Assembly: GCA_000720375.1 (NCBI GenBank) | Contig: JOAA01000007.1 | Coordinates: 186,001 to 250,000, forward strand | DNA from: Rhodococcus rhodnii | Lineage (GTDB): Bacteria; Actinomycetota; Actinomycetes; Mycobacteriales; Pseudonocardiaceae | DNA length: 64,000 bases | Direction: 5' to 3' | Part shown: in pieces, positions 1 through 8,083 of the stretch | Layout: every line of letters begins with the position of its first letter | How positions within the stretch are numbered: position 1 is the first letter of the stretch | Translations under genes and position numbers: made by a program | Notes under the pieces: generated by a model | The model's database searches: none | Told to the model about the DNA's origin: nothing | What the model saw: only the letters and a program-made list of their open reading frames with translations

Positions 1-564
1 GAACGGCTGCCAGCCCTTGGCGAGGCGCACAGTGATCCCGGGCAGTTCCTCGCCGGGGTCTGCCACCCGGTTCTCGTTGGCGTCCTGGAAAACCTGCCCG
101 CCGACGTGCTCGGTGACGTCCGCGGGGACGAGCTGGAAACTCACCTCGGTCTCGGCGATCTCCGGGATGTTGGGCGTCTGCCGCTGCACCCCGATCATGA
201 TCCGCGGCTGACCGGCCCACTCGGAGACGTGTCCGATCAGGTCGTACGTCCTGGTCTCACCGGCGGCGAACACCGCACCGGCGCCGAATGGGTCCAGGTC
301 GCGCCACGTGTCGGACCGGACATAGAACGGAGAGCCCTCGATGGTCCGCAACCGTCCCTTCACGCCCCGGCGTTCCTCGGTGCCAGAGTTGGTGACAGTG
401 AGCTTCACCGGAATGGACTCCCGATTGCCGACCACGAAAGGCCCGCCGGTCACGGACGCGGTGACCTGCAAGCCGGCTTGAGCACTCGCCGGAGCCGCCA
501 ACAGGCCCGCGAGCAGCAAAGATAAGAATGCGAGCACGCCTACGGCGCGCGCTGTCATTGTCAC
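1..564 (-). CDS. Secreted surface protein with CARDB/SdrD-B-like repeats (3' part outside window)
   Basis: The gene runs off the left edge, so 188 residues are visible. The product starts with a Sec signal peptide (hydrophobic run LAFLSLLLAGLLAAPASA). Next comes an Ig-like beta domain of the CARDB or DUF11 kind, with phrases such as VKLTVTNSGTEER. Last is the opening of an SdrD-B-type module (GGQVFQDANENRVADPGEELPG, shown here only as its key DxNxNxxxDxGE pattern), usually a calcium-binding surface repeat. I chose the GTG at 564 because GGGGAGG lies six bases upstream; an ATG two codons inside is possible. Function is probably structural or adhesive at the cell surface. The family call rests on pattern recognition only. 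Confidence 0.6.
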   Translation of the reverse strand, partial: MTMTARAVGVLAFLSLLLAGLLAAPASAQAGLQVTASVTGGPFVVGNRESIPVKLTVTNSGTEERRGVKGRLRTIEGSPFYVRSDTWRDLDPFGAGAVFAAGETRTYDLIGHVSEWAGQPRIMIGVQRQTPNIPEIAETEVSFQLVPADVTEHVGGQVFQDANENRVADPGEELPGITVRLAKGWQPF

Positions 565-798
565 GCTGATCCTCCCCTATTGGTTGCGCGTCCCCGACGG
601 CAACCCGTGTGGTCGCGCACACCGAGATCTACCGGAGCCAGCTTGTGGTTATCTTCCGCTCTTCTGTCACTGACACGGCGACTGAGTGGTCATTTCGTCC
701 AACGGACAACCGGGTTTTGGACGTTCTGCACAATGGGCTGGAGCCGCACGGCTGGTTAAGTTCGCCGGAACAGCCGCACGCATTGCCTGGCAGGTGAC

Positions 799-2346
799 GT
801 GATGTCCGACTCCGCAACCCAGCCACCGATCACCGAGGTGGAAAGCCACGGCGTGGAACGGATCCCCGACTCGGACCGCACCGCGACCCCGTTCGACCTG
901 TTCCGGCTGGCGTTCGGCGGCGCCAACACCTTCTCCACCTGCGTGCTCGGCGCGTTTCCGATCCTGTTCGGGCTTTCCTTCTGGCAAGGGCTGGCCGCGA
1001 CGCTGCTCGGTGTGCTCGTCGGCGCGTTGATTCTCTGCCCCATGGCCCTCTTCGGGCCGCTCAACGGGACGAACAACGCCGTCTCCTCGTCGGCCCATCT
1101 CGGCGTGCACGGCCGTATCGTCGGCTCGTTCCTGTCTCTGCTCACCGCAGTGGCGTTCTTTTCGCTCGCGGTGTGGAGTTCCGGCGACGCGCTGATCGGT
1201 GGTGCTCATCGACTGTTCGGATTGGAACGAGAAACGCTGTCGTATGCCATCGCGTACGCGATTTTCGCCTGCCTGGTACTGATCGTGTGCGTGTATGGGT
1301 TCCGATTCATGCTGTGGGTCAACAAGATCGCCGTCGCCTCCGCGACGCTGCTGTTCCTCGTCGGGATCGCGGCCTTCGCCGACGACTTCGACCCGTCGTA
1401 CCCCGGCACCTTCGAATCGGCAAGCGACACCGCGCTGTTCTGGCCGGCCTTCGTCGGGTCGGCACTGATCGTGCTGTCGAACCCGATCTCGTTCGGCGCC
1501 TTCCTCGGCGACTGGTCGCGCTACATCCCCGCCCACACTCCACGCCGACGGGTGCTGGCTGCCGCGTTCCTGTCCCAGATCGCCACGTTGGTGCCGTTCC
1601 TCTTCGGACTCTCGACGGCCAGCATCATCGCGGCCAAGCAACCGGCCTATGTGGATCCCGCGGCGCCGGACTTCGTCGGTGGGCTGCTGGCGATCGCACC
1701 GCAGTGGTTCTTCCTGCCCGTGTGCCTGCTCGCCCTGATCGGCGGGATGTCCACCGGCACCACCGCCCTCTACGGCACTGGTCTCGATTTCTCCTCGGTG
1801 TTCCCCCGCCTGTCCCGTGTCCAAGCGACGGTGTTCATCGGCGTACTGTCCATTGTGTTCATCTTCGTCGGCCGGTTCGGCCTTGACCTGGTCCGCAGCA
1901 TCTCCACGTTCTCGACCATGATCATCACATGCACGACGCCATGGATGATCGTGATGATGCTCGGCCTGTTCACCCGGCGCGGCTGGTACGACTCAGAAGC
2001 GCTGCAGGTGTTCAACCGGCGGCAGCGCGGTGGCCGCTACTGGTTCGCACACGGCTGGAACTGGCGCGGCACCACCGCGTGGTGGATCGCCGCGGTCACC
2101 GGCGTACTGTTCACCAACATCCCCGGCCAGTTCGTCGGACCGCTCGGCGACCTCGCCGGCGGCGTGGACATCAGCCTGCCGCTGTCGATCGCCATCGCCG
2201 CGGTGCTGTTCTTCGCGCTGCTGTTCCTGTTCCCCGAGCCACGGGCCGCTTACGGTCCTGCCGGTTCGCGTTGGGTGCCCACCAAGGATGTGCCTGTCCC
2301 GGCCATCACCAGCCGAGATATGTCGACGACTGCTGCTGCGGCCTGA
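799..2346 (+). CDS. NCS1-family nucleobase/cytosine-purine permease
   Basis: A 515-residue integral membrane protein with about 12 hydrophobic segments, the usual size for the nucleobase:cation symporter-1 family. Family signatures include an N-terminal LAFGGANTF helix and an FGPLNGTNN turn near residue 90, followed by GDWSRYIP near residue 235, typical of CodB/PurP-like members. It probably imports a purine, cytosine, hydantoin or related compound with cations; the substrate cannot be read from sequence. The start is GTG 799 or the adjoining ATG 802; the ribosome-binding site is weak either way. It ends ten bases before the convergent SMP-30-like gene. Confidence 0.85.
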   Translation: MMSDSATQPPITEVESHGVERIPDSDRTATPFDLFRLAFGGANTFSTCVLGAFPILFGLSFWQGLAATLLGVLVGALILCPMALFGPLNGTNNAVSSSAHLGVHGRIVGSFLSLLTAVAFFSLAVWSSGDALIGGAHRLFGLERETLSYAIAYAIFACLVLIVCVYGFRFMLWVNKIAVASATLLFLVGIAAFADDFDPSYPGTFESASDTALFWPAFVGSALIVLSNPISFGAFLGDWSRYIPAHTPRRRVLAAAFLSQIATLVPFLFGLSTASIIAAKQPAYVDPAAPDFVGGLLAIAPQWFFLPVCLLALIGGMSTGTTALYGTGLDFSSVFPRLSRVQATVFIGVLSIVFIFVGRFGLDLVRSISTFSTMIITCTTPWMIVMMLGLFTRRGWYDSEALQVFNRRQRGGRYWFAHGWNWRGTTAWWIAAVTGVLFTNIPGQFVGPLGDLAGGVDISLPLSIAIAAVLFFALLFLFPEPRAAYGPAGSRWVPTKDVPVPAITSRDMSTTAAAA

Positions 2347-2355
2347 GGATGCGGG

Positions 2356-2775
2356 TCATCCGGCGTCGACCAGGACCACCTCGTAGGTCGGGCTTTTGGG
2401 TGGAAAGCCGGTGCTCAGGTGTGAGTTCACCACGGCGAGCCGGTCACCGAACTTGGCCGCGGTCACCGGCTCCGCGAACCGCGGGTCGGTGATCACCCCG
2501 TCCGCTGTCCCACTGGTCAGGTCGTCACTCAGCTGCCATCGGCTGACCTGGTTGGCGAACTGCACGGCCCACAGCCGCCGCCCCTCAAGCACGAGGCCGT
2601 CGGCACCAGGGATGTCGACGCCCTCGACCAGCTTGCTGGCTCCGGTGAAGGGGCCCTCGGCGGAAGTGGCACCAGGAAGCATGATCACCTGGCTCGGCGA
2701 GGTCGCGGCCGCCGGCGCGACCAAGGTCAACGCGAGAGTCGCCGCCACCACCGGCACGGCAAGGATCTTCCGCAT
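2356..2775 (-). CDS. Secreted SMP-30/gluconolactonase-like protein, internally shortened
   Basis: A 139-residue product with a clear signal peptide (MRKILAV...ATLALTLVAPAAA). Next comes VIMLPGATSAEG, the usual first strand of actinobacterial SMP-30-like beta-propeller proteins. The sequence then jumps to GVDIPGADGLVLEG and ends with NSHLSTGFPPKSPTYEVVLV, typical of the C-terminal blades. Full-length family members have roughly 300 residues, so the central blades appear to be missing while the reading frame is kept. A ribosome-binding site (GGGAGGAGCTC) precedes the ATG. It is probably a non-functional deletion derivative, although it could still be translated and exported. Confidence 0.6.
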   Translation of the reverse strand: MRKILAVPVVAATLALTLVAPAAATSPSQVIMLPGATSAEGPFTGASKLVEGVDIPGADGLVLEGRRLWAVQFANQVSRWQLSDDLTSGTADGVITDPRFAEPVTAAKFGDRLAVVNSHLSTGFPPKSPTYEVVLVDAG

Positions 2776-2879
2776 CAGAGCTCCTCCCAGTTCGACCGCC
2801 CAGCTCCGCGCCGCCCATCCTGCACTAGCAGGGCAGCCGCACTTGGCTGATCGTGGCTGGTGAGAGGTGGTTTGGATCC

Positions 2880-3060
2880 GGTGATCAGGTGGGCAGCCGC
2901 CTCAAGATCATCAGGTTGTGACACAAGAGAACCGTGAGGCGGCTGCGGCTCGCCGGGAACGGTGGTGTCGATGGCGCGCAGGAACGCCAGAAACTCCTGA
3001 CCGGAGCCTGCAGCCACCACCGCACCAGCGCCTGGGCGCCAGGCGGTCGACGTCCGTCGA
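2880..3060 (-). pseudogene. Decayed IS630-type transposase fragment
   Basis: The 428 bases between the SMP-30-like gene and the histidine kinase hold no intact gene. On the minus strand one frame reads QEFLAFLRAIDTTVP, and a shifted frame then reads LTVLLCHNLMILRRLPT. Together these resemble the IS630 transposase stretch around the second catalytic aspartate (EFLxFLxxID...VHLVCDNxxxHKTPT). The aspartate is lost and at least one frameshift is present. No terminal repeats were seen. The match is by eye only. Confidence 0.35.
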
Positions 3061-3203
3061 CCCGGACTGTCGATATTGTGCGACTGCGCCCGATCCTGCT
3101 GGTAGCGATCATGTGGCGGGATAGGTTTCGGCGGGCTGGAGTGAAACGCTGAGCGCACCCGAAGTGTGAGCGAACCGTCGAACACTGCGTGAGGCAGGTA
3201 TGG

Positions 3204-4265
3204 ATGGGCACCAGCACGGCCGGCAAGCGTGTTCACGTCCTGCGTGAGGCCGGTGTCTACCTCGGCACGCTGGGTGTTCTGGTCCTGGTCGAAGGGGTCC
3301 TGCGGCAGTGGTTTGCGCTGGCCGCGCTGGTGGCGCTCGGCGTAGTGGCGCTCGCGATCCGGCGCCGGTGGCCGCTGGTCGCGGCCGCGCTTCCGGTCGT
3401 GGCCAGCGCCTGGGTGGGCGCCGAGGTGTTGCTCGTCGTGCTGTGCTTCGGCGCCGGCTACCGGGTGGCCAGCCGCCGGCACCTGTGTGCCTGGTTGGCG
3501 GGGTACCTGGGCGCTGCTGGAGCCATCGTGCTGGTCCGCTGGCAACTCGGCGCGCCGCAGCCGTGGGCCGTTGTCGTCGAGCAGGCACTCACGCTCGCAT
3601 TCGCAGTCGTGGTGCCCGGGCTGGTCGGCCACTACCTTGCCCAGCAGCGTGCGCTGGTTGCCGAGCGCGCCGTGCTGCGCGAGCGGGCCCGGATCGCCGC
3701 GGACATGCACGACTCTCTCGGTCATCAGCTCACCCTGATCTCGGTGCAGGCGGCGTCGCTAGAGGTGGACCCTGCGTTGAGCGACGCGCAGCGCGAGGCG
3801 AGCCGGATCGTGGGCGCGACCGCCCGGACGGCCATAGACGAGCTGCGCGCGGCCGTCATGACGATGCGCGACCCGAATGGAACCAACAGTCAGGCCCTGC
3901 CAAGGCGCAGTATCAACGAGTTGGTCGAGCATGCCCGTGCCGCGGGAATGCGCATCACATTGGTCCGGGACGGCGACGAGCAGCAACTGTCAGCCTTGAC
4001 CCAGCACGCGCTGTACCGGGTCGTGCAAGAGAGCCTCACCAACGCGCACAAGCACGCCCCCGGCTCAGCCGTCACCGTGACGCTGCGGTACGAGCCGGGA
4101 ACCCTGCTCGCCGAGATCCGCAACCCGCTGTCGGTCCGGCTGACCGGTCCGGGTGGCCGGCAGGGCATTGTCGGCATGCGGGAACGAGTCCGGCTGATCG
4201 GCGGTCTGCTGCGCGCCGGACCCGACGGCCCGGACTACCGGATCGCGGCGATCCTGCCGTGCTAG
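3204..4265 (+). CDS. NarL-family sensor histidine kinase
   Basis: A 353-residue membrane-bound sensor. The N-terminal third consists of several hydrophobic segments with very short loops, so it may sense the membrane or a lipophilic ligand. A HisKA_3 dimerisation domain follows, with the phospho-acceptor His in ADMHDSLGHQ (about residue 169). The ATPase domain has the N-box QESLTNAHKHA and the G-box GRQGIVGMRERV. I prefer ATG 3204, preceded by GAGGCAGG, over an upstream GTG at 3189. It lies in one strand-wise group with a small membrane protein and the response regulator at 4643, presumably its phosphotransfer partner. Conserved residues look intact. Confidence 0.88.
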   Translation: MGTSTAGKRVHVLREAGVYLGTLGVLVLVEGVLRQWFALAALVALGVVALAIRRRWPLVAAALPVVASAWVGAEVLLVVLCFGAGYRVASRRHLCAWLAGYLGAAGAIVLVRWQLGAPQPWAVVVEQALTLAFAVVVPGLVGHYLAQQRALVAERAVLRERARIAADMHDSLGHQLTLISVQAASLEVDPALSDAQREASRIVGATARTAIDELRAAVMTMRDPNGTNSQALPRRSINELVEHARAAGMRITLVRDGDEQQLSALTQHALYRVVQESLTNAHKHAPGSAVTVTLRYEPGTLLAEIRNPLSVRLTGPGGRQGIVGMRERVRLIGGLLRAGPDGPDYRIAAILPC

Positions 4266-4331
4266 GCCGATCTCGCCGAGTCCGAGGCCGATGCCGCAGG
4301 GACCGATGACCGCCCGGCGCGTGGACACCCG

Positions 4332-4646
4332 GTGGCGACCGGGATCGTCGCCCTGCTCCTTTCGGCGGGGGTACTGGTCTCCGCGATCGCCAATGGCCTG
4401 TACCTGAGCACGCCCGTGTACGACGCCATTCAGGTGGGAGACCGGGAACAGGCGGTCTCCCAACGGATTCCGCGCCAGCTGATCGCGCCGTCACGGGACG
4501 TCGGTATTGCGCCTGCCGAGGGAGCGAGCTGCGTGGTGTACCTCTTGGACGTTGCTTACGCGGGCGCTGACCATGATCTGGACACCAGGTACCGGCTATG
4601 CTTCCGCAACGGCATGCTGGTGGAGAAGCGGGAAATACTGCCGTGA
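4332..4646 (+). CDS. Small single-pass membrane protein between kinase and regulator genes
   Basis: A 104-residue protein with one N-terminal membrane helix (about residues 4-25) and an approximately 75-residue exterior domain containing two cysteines, one in SCVVYLLDV and one in YRLCFRNGM, which could form a disulfide. I do not recognise the family. Its stop overlaps the response-regulator start (CCGTGATC), so the two are translationally coupled, which suggests an accessory to the two-component system. The reading frame is the same as that of the kinase and is open from directly after the kinase TAG stop, so the start (GTG 4332, poor ribosome-binding site) is uncertain. It may once have been fused to the kinase. 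Confidence 0.6.
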   Translation: MATGIVALLLSAGVLVSAIANGLYLSTPVYDAIQVGDREQAVSQRIPRQLIAPSRDVGIAPAEGASCVVYLLDVAYAGADHDLDTRYRLCFRNGMLVEKREILP

Positions 4647-5305
4647 TCCGGCTGATGATCGCCGACGACGACCACTTGGTGCGCACCGGGATCAGGACGA
4701 TCCTGACCTCGGCGGGCGACATCGAGGTGGTCGCGGAGGCCGGGGACGGCCGTGCCGCGGTGGAGGCCGCCCGCAGGCATCGCCCCGACATCGCGTTGGT
4801 GGACATTCGGATGCCCGTTCTGGACGGATTGGTCGCGCTCGTCGAGCTGCGCCGGCTCAACCCGGCACCGAAGGTGATCATGCTCACCACCTTCGCGGTC
4901 GACGACTACGTCGACCGGGCATTGCGCGGCGGCGCCTCGGGCTTCGTGCTCAAGGACAGCACGCCGGAGGAGCTGATCGGCGCGGTCCGGTCGGTGGCGG
5001 ACGATCATGCCTACCTGTCTCCGAAGGTCACCCGCCGGGTGGTCGACGGATTCGCCGCCGCCTCCCCCGATCCCGACGCCACCCGGCTCGTCGCCGGTCT
5101 AACCGCCGCGGAACGGGACATCCTCGCGCTGCTCGCCGAAGGACTGCGCAACAGCACGATCGCCGAGCGCACGCACATGACCGAGGCGACCATTCGGACC
5201 TATGTCAGCCGGATCCTCACCAAGCTCGGCTGCGCCAACCGTGTGCAGGCCGCGATCCTTGCTCACCGCACCGGGCTGCTCACGCCCGACGACACCGGAC
5301 GATGA
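4643..5305 (+). CDS. NarL/FixJ-family DNA-binding response regulator
   Basis: A 220-residue two-domain regulator. The receiver domain (about 1-120) has the acidic pocket DDD at 8-10, the phospho-acceptor D54 in VDIRMP and the conserved lysine in FVLKD. The LuxR-type helix-turn-helix (about 150-210) has LTAAERDILALLAEGLRN and the recognition helix around TEATIRTYVSRIL. The GTG start overlaps the stop of the upstream membrane protein gene. Presumed to be phosphorylated by the kinase at 3204. It converges with the antigen-85-type esterase (12 bases between stops); whether it controls that gene is unknown. Confidence 0.9.
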   Translation: MIRLMIADDDHLVRTGIRTILTSAGDIEVVAEAGDGRAAVEAARRHRPDIALVDIRMPVLDGLVALVELRRLNPAPKVIMLTTFAVDDYVDRALRGGASGFVLKDSTPEELIGAVRSVADDHAYLSPKVTRRVVDGFAAASPDPDATRLVAGLTAAERDILALLAEGLRNSTIAERTHMTEATIRTYVSRILTKLGCANRVQAAILAHRTGLLTPDDTGR

Positions 5306-5316
5306 GCAGCGTCCGG

Positions 5317-6330
5317 TCAACGCGGAGAGAGGTGGCCGGGCCGCAGCGCCCGCAGCAACATCGGCAGCGACCTATGCAGCGCGCGCTCCCAATAGGCGGG
5401 GGTGTGGGTTCCCGGTCCGTAGAAGTCCGTCGTCAGCGGCGCGCCGGCCCGGTTCAGGCGGTCGGCGGTCAGCCGGTTCATCTCCATCAGCAGGACCTCC
5501 TCATCCGCCGGTGCCGACGGCGGATCGAACGGCCCTGGGCTGCCGTCGCCACAGGAGAGGAAGACCGGCGTGTGCCGCAGCCGCCCGGCGAGGTAGTAGG
5601 GGTCGTGCGCCTGCCAGACTTGACGTTGCCGGACCGGATCGCCCCACAGCCGGAACAGGTCGAAGCCGGCCTGCTGCGCCTCGTCGACCGTGGCGTAGAA
5701 GGACTCCACCCAGTCGGGGTGGAGCAGGTGCACCAGTCCCGAGTAGCTGGCGGCCGCGCGGAACATGCCCGGCCGGCGGGCGGCGTAGAACAGCGCGCCG
5801 AGGCCGCCCATCGACAGTCCCGCCACCGCCCTGCGGGTGCCGGCGCCGTACCCCTGCTCGAGGATCTGGCGCAGTTCGTCGAGGTGGAAGGTCTCCCATG
5901 CCGGCGGGCCGCCAGCACCGTAGTTCCACCAGTTGTGGTAGAAACCCGCGTCGGCGTCGGGCATGACCACGAGCACGTCGCGCAATTCGGGGATATCCTC
6001 CACGTCGCTGTCATTGGTCCAGTCCGCGTGGCTTCCGGCCACGCCGTGCAACAGGTAGAGCACCGGCCATCGCTGGTCGGGCCCGCGCCGGCCCCAGCCG
6101 TCCGGCGTGAGCAGCCGGACGGTGGCGTTCTGGCCGAGGGCCGCCGAGGAAATCGTCAGATCCACCAGCCGCTGCCCGACGTGCTCCTCGCTGATGACCC
6201 TCGCGTGACCGCCCGAATGCCGGACCGGTGCCCCCACCTCGGCAGCGGCTGCCGACGTGACGAGTACGGCCGGCAAGACCAGCGCAATCGCCGCCACGAC
6301 CCGAACGGGATGGCGGATTCGGCGAAACAT
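5317..6330 (-). CDS. Secreted antigen-85/esterase-D-type acyl hydrolase or acyltransferase
   Basis: A 337-residue protein with a signal peptide (RVVAAIALVLPAVLVTSAAAA) followed by a PF00756 (putative esterase) alpha/beta-hydrolase domain. Visible elements are the strand/oxyanion turn YLLHGVAG, the nucleophile Ser in AGLSMGGLGA and a likely catalytic His in GPGTHTP. In corynebacteria and mycobacteria this fold includes the mycolyltransferases (antigen 85) that move long acyl chains between trehalose and cell-wall arabinan; other members are feruloyl or formylglutathione esterases. ATG 6330 is chosen over a longer in-frame extension because the signal peptide starts there and AGGGT lies just upstream. 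A second homologue without a signal peptide lies at 23226-24104 in the lipid cluster, so this copy could be its extracellular counterpart (inference). Confidence 0.82.
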   Translation of the reverse strand: MFRRIRHPVRVVAAIALVLPAVLVTSAAAAEVGAPVRHSGGHARVISEEHVGQRLVDLTISSAALGQNATVRLLTPDGWGRRGPDQRWPVLYLLHGVAGSHADWTNDSDVEDIPELRDVLVVMPDADAGFYHNWWNYGAGGPPAWETFHLDELRQILEQGYGAGTRRAVAGLSMGGLGALFYAARRPGMFRAAASYSGLVHLLHPDWVESFYATVDEAQQAGFDLFRLWGDPVRQRQVWQAHDPYYLAGRLRHTPVFLSCGDGSPGPFDPPSAPADEEVLLMEMNRLTADRLNRAGAPLTTDFYGPGTHTPAYWERALHRSLPMLLRALRPGHLSPR

Positions 6331-6469
6331 ACCCTGACTCCTTTTCGTCGTCGATTTGCTTCGCCATATTCCGGCAAGGCGGTCCGGTGCACAGTCGCCG
6401 AATATCGACATCAGTCGTGGGCGAATATCGACGATTCTCGGGGCTGAGCGGCGTGTGACATCCACCGTT

Positions 6470-6617
6470 TGAAGCCAAGTGTTCGGGTAGCTGGCTAACG
6501 ACCGCGACAGCGCAAGCCGCGATCTTCCTGCGATACGCGACCCTGCCCAGCGGCGCACTCGGCAACACCCTGATCACCGACGGCTCGGGTCAGCTGAGCG
6601 CCAAGCTGGCCGACTGA
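6470..6617 (+). pseudogene. C-terminal remnant of a short-chain dehydrogenase-like gene
   Basis: In the 292-base space between the esterase and the GntR gene, one plus-strand frame reads AAIFLRYATLPSGALGNTL and continues to a stop at 6615-6617. This resembles the C-terminal end of SDR proteins (xGAxxxLRYATLPxxGPTG). No start codon or Rossmann motif is present upstream, so it is at most a remnant. It could also be a chance open stretch. Confidence 0.3.
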
Positions 6618-6622
6618 AGGCG

Positions 6623-7312
6623 TTAGGTCGGCGAAACGGTAGCGGTGTCGTCGTCGGCGAGGTTGTCGATCAGGGACGCCAGGGTCTCCCAGTTGGCGCG
6701 GGTGGCGGCGGCCGCGCCTTCCACGTCTCCAGCCTTGCACAGCGTGATGATCTGGTTGTGTTGCGCGACGGATGCCCGGCCGCTCAAAGAGGAGAAGCGG
6801 AGTCGTTCCAGGCGGCGCAGCACTGGCGTGTACCGCTCGAGGACATCGCGGATGGCGTAATTGGCGCTGGCAGTGACGAGGACGCCGTGGAAGTCGTCAT
6901 CGGCGGTGGTGGCTGCGTCGGCGTCGTTGCGTCGCAGGGCGTCGGCGAAACGTGTGTTGGCCTTGCCCATGGCTTCGAGTTCGGCGGTGGAGAGGTTGGG
7001 CAGGGCCTCCCGAACGGCGAGTTCGTGCATGGCGGCCGTGACCGAGTGGGCGTTGCGGACGGCGCGGACGTCGAGCGGGCTGACGATGGTGTACCGGCCG
7101 GGTTTCGTCTGTACCAGGCCTGCCTGCTCCAGCCGTGCGAGAGCCTCTCGAACGGGCGTGCGGCTGACGCCCAGCCACTCAACCAGGTCGCTGTCGTTGA
7201 GACGTTCGCCTGGGGCGAGGGTGCCGTCGACGATCGCGTCTCGGATCGCCCGATAGGCGTCCTCTCGCAGGAGCGATCTGGTAACGAGTCCGCGACTCTG
7301 TGGAACCGGCAT
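6623..7312 (-). CDS. GntR/FadR-family transcriptional regulator
   Basis: A 229-residue regulator. The N-terminal winged helix-turn-helix (about 15-75) has AIRDAIVDGTLAPGERL and SRTPVREALARLEQAGLV. The C-terminal helical FCD ligand domain carries the HxxxH-type region around TADDDFHGVLV. FCD members usually bind small carboxylates or acyl-CoAs. The ATG at 7312 lies inside a perfect 9-bp-arm palindrome (7308-7329), so the protein very likely represses its own gene. A matching palindrome at 7982-8013 fronts the alpha/beta-hydrolase gene at 8084. An in-frame GTG at 7396 is possible, but it would put the operator inside the gene. Confidence 0.85.
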   Translation of the reverse strand: MPVPQSRGLVTRSLLREDAYRAIRDAIVDGTLAPGERLNDSDLVEWLGVSRTPVREALARLEQAGLVQTKPGRYTIVSPLDVRAVRNAHSVTAAMHELAVREALPNLSTAELEAMGKANTRFADALRRNDADAATTADDDFHGVLVTASANYAIRDVLERYTPVLRRLERLRFSSLSGRASVAQHNQIITLCKAGDVEGAAAATRANWETLASLIDNLADDDTATVSPT

Positions 7313-7329
7313 GCAACACATTGCATGCC
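7308..7329. promoter_or_regulatory. GntR operator 1 (overlaps regulator start codon)
   Basis: A perfect inverted repeat with arms GGCATGCAA and TTGCATGCC separated by CACA. The TGCAA-N4-TTGCA core recurs at 7383-7394 (partly) and 7982-8013. The site covers the ATG of the GntR gene, so binding would block both transcription and initiation. Confidence 0.75.
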
Positions 7330-7382
7330 CAACGATGGATGTTGTCAACGCGCCGCGGGCTTGACAGTCCCCACCGGAACGC

Positions 7383-7394
7383 GCAACACGTTGC
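7383..7394. promoter_or_regulatory. GntR half-conserved operator 2
   Basis: GCAA-CACG-TTGC, with an extra A giving TTGCA on one side only. It matches the core of operators 1 and 3 and lies about 70 bases upstream of the GntR start, in the likely promoter. Confidence 0.5.
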
Positions 7395-7399
7395 ACTTC

Positions 7400-7870
7400 G
7401 CACGGCGGCGGCGAAGATCGTCATGTCGCCGTCGGCGCCGAGGCAGGCGGCCGGCGTTTCGAACATCCGCCCACGGGTTGGTTCGTCGAGCCGGAGCAGG
7501 GGCCTGAGCTGGGCGTCGACGTAGGTCGACAGCCGGGGATCCACACGAACCGCCTCGGCTCCAGCTGGGTCACCGTCCAGCCCGTCCTTGTCCGGGTGGT
7601 GCCGAAAGCAGCCGGCCCCGAGTTGGACTCCATGGCCCCGCCACGGGCGTGGTCGGGGTGTGGTCCAGCTCCGAGCGGTGTGCCGACCGCTCGCACAGCC
7701 CGGCCCCACAGGTGCGGTCCCGGACCTGGATGTGGCCTGCGGGGCACCCGATCGTGGTCGGCGCCGCCAGCGGACCGGTCAGCAGGAGGTAGCCGCTCGT
7801 GTCGACGATCGCGAACTGCCACTGCACGCCGCGGCGCTGCCGGACCACCGCGGCACGCGCGAGCCGACCG
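7400..7870 (-). pseudogene. Decayed PucR/CdaR-type regulator
   Basis: No intact gene fills the roughly 770 bases between the GntR gene and the hydrolase. On the minus strand one frame near 7420-7570 reads VDPRLSTYVDAQLRPLL and then LGADGDMT. This closely resembles the stretch just before the helix-turn-helix of PucR/CdaR regulators (LxxYLxxxGDxxxAAxxLxVHRNTLRYR), but the final helix is missing. Upstream frames (7570-7850) contain FAIVDTSGYLLLTG, perhaps part of an N-terminal sensory domain, interrupted by frameshifts. It is probably a dead regulator truncated at its 3' end. An intact PucR gene lies at 9805. Confidence 0.4.
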
Positions 7871-7981
7871 CACTGGTGCCGGTCAAGTCACTGCCGGTCG
7901 GATCAGCCGCGCCCGAGTCCGCGCCGAGCAAGCCAGCGGTAGTCGTCAGCAGGCGCCGCACTAGCGGCGCCTTGACCAGAT

Positions 7982-8013
7982 CATGCGATGTGCAATATAT
8001 TGCACATCGCATG
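7982..8013. promoter_or_regulatory. GntR operator 3, upstream of the hydrolase gene
   Basis: A perfect inverted repeat with 14-base arms (left arm CATGCGATGTGCAA, right arm its complement) and the spacer TATA. It has the same TGCAA-N4-TTGCA core as operator 1 and lies 71 bases upstream of the GTG start at 8084. It is the strongest palindrome I found in the window. Confidence 0.75.
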
Positions 8014-8083
8014 CGGCGATCGCCGCACTCTTCCCAGGATCCGCGCGTGGGACTCCCCAGTGCGGGAAGGAGAGGACCAGACC

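Noticed and set aside
4507..6447. 646-codon plus-strand open frame
   Set aside because: It lies opposite the antigen-85-type esterase and through the response regulator in another frame. Its composition (Arg, Pro, Gly-rich, no motifs) is typical of high-GC shadows.
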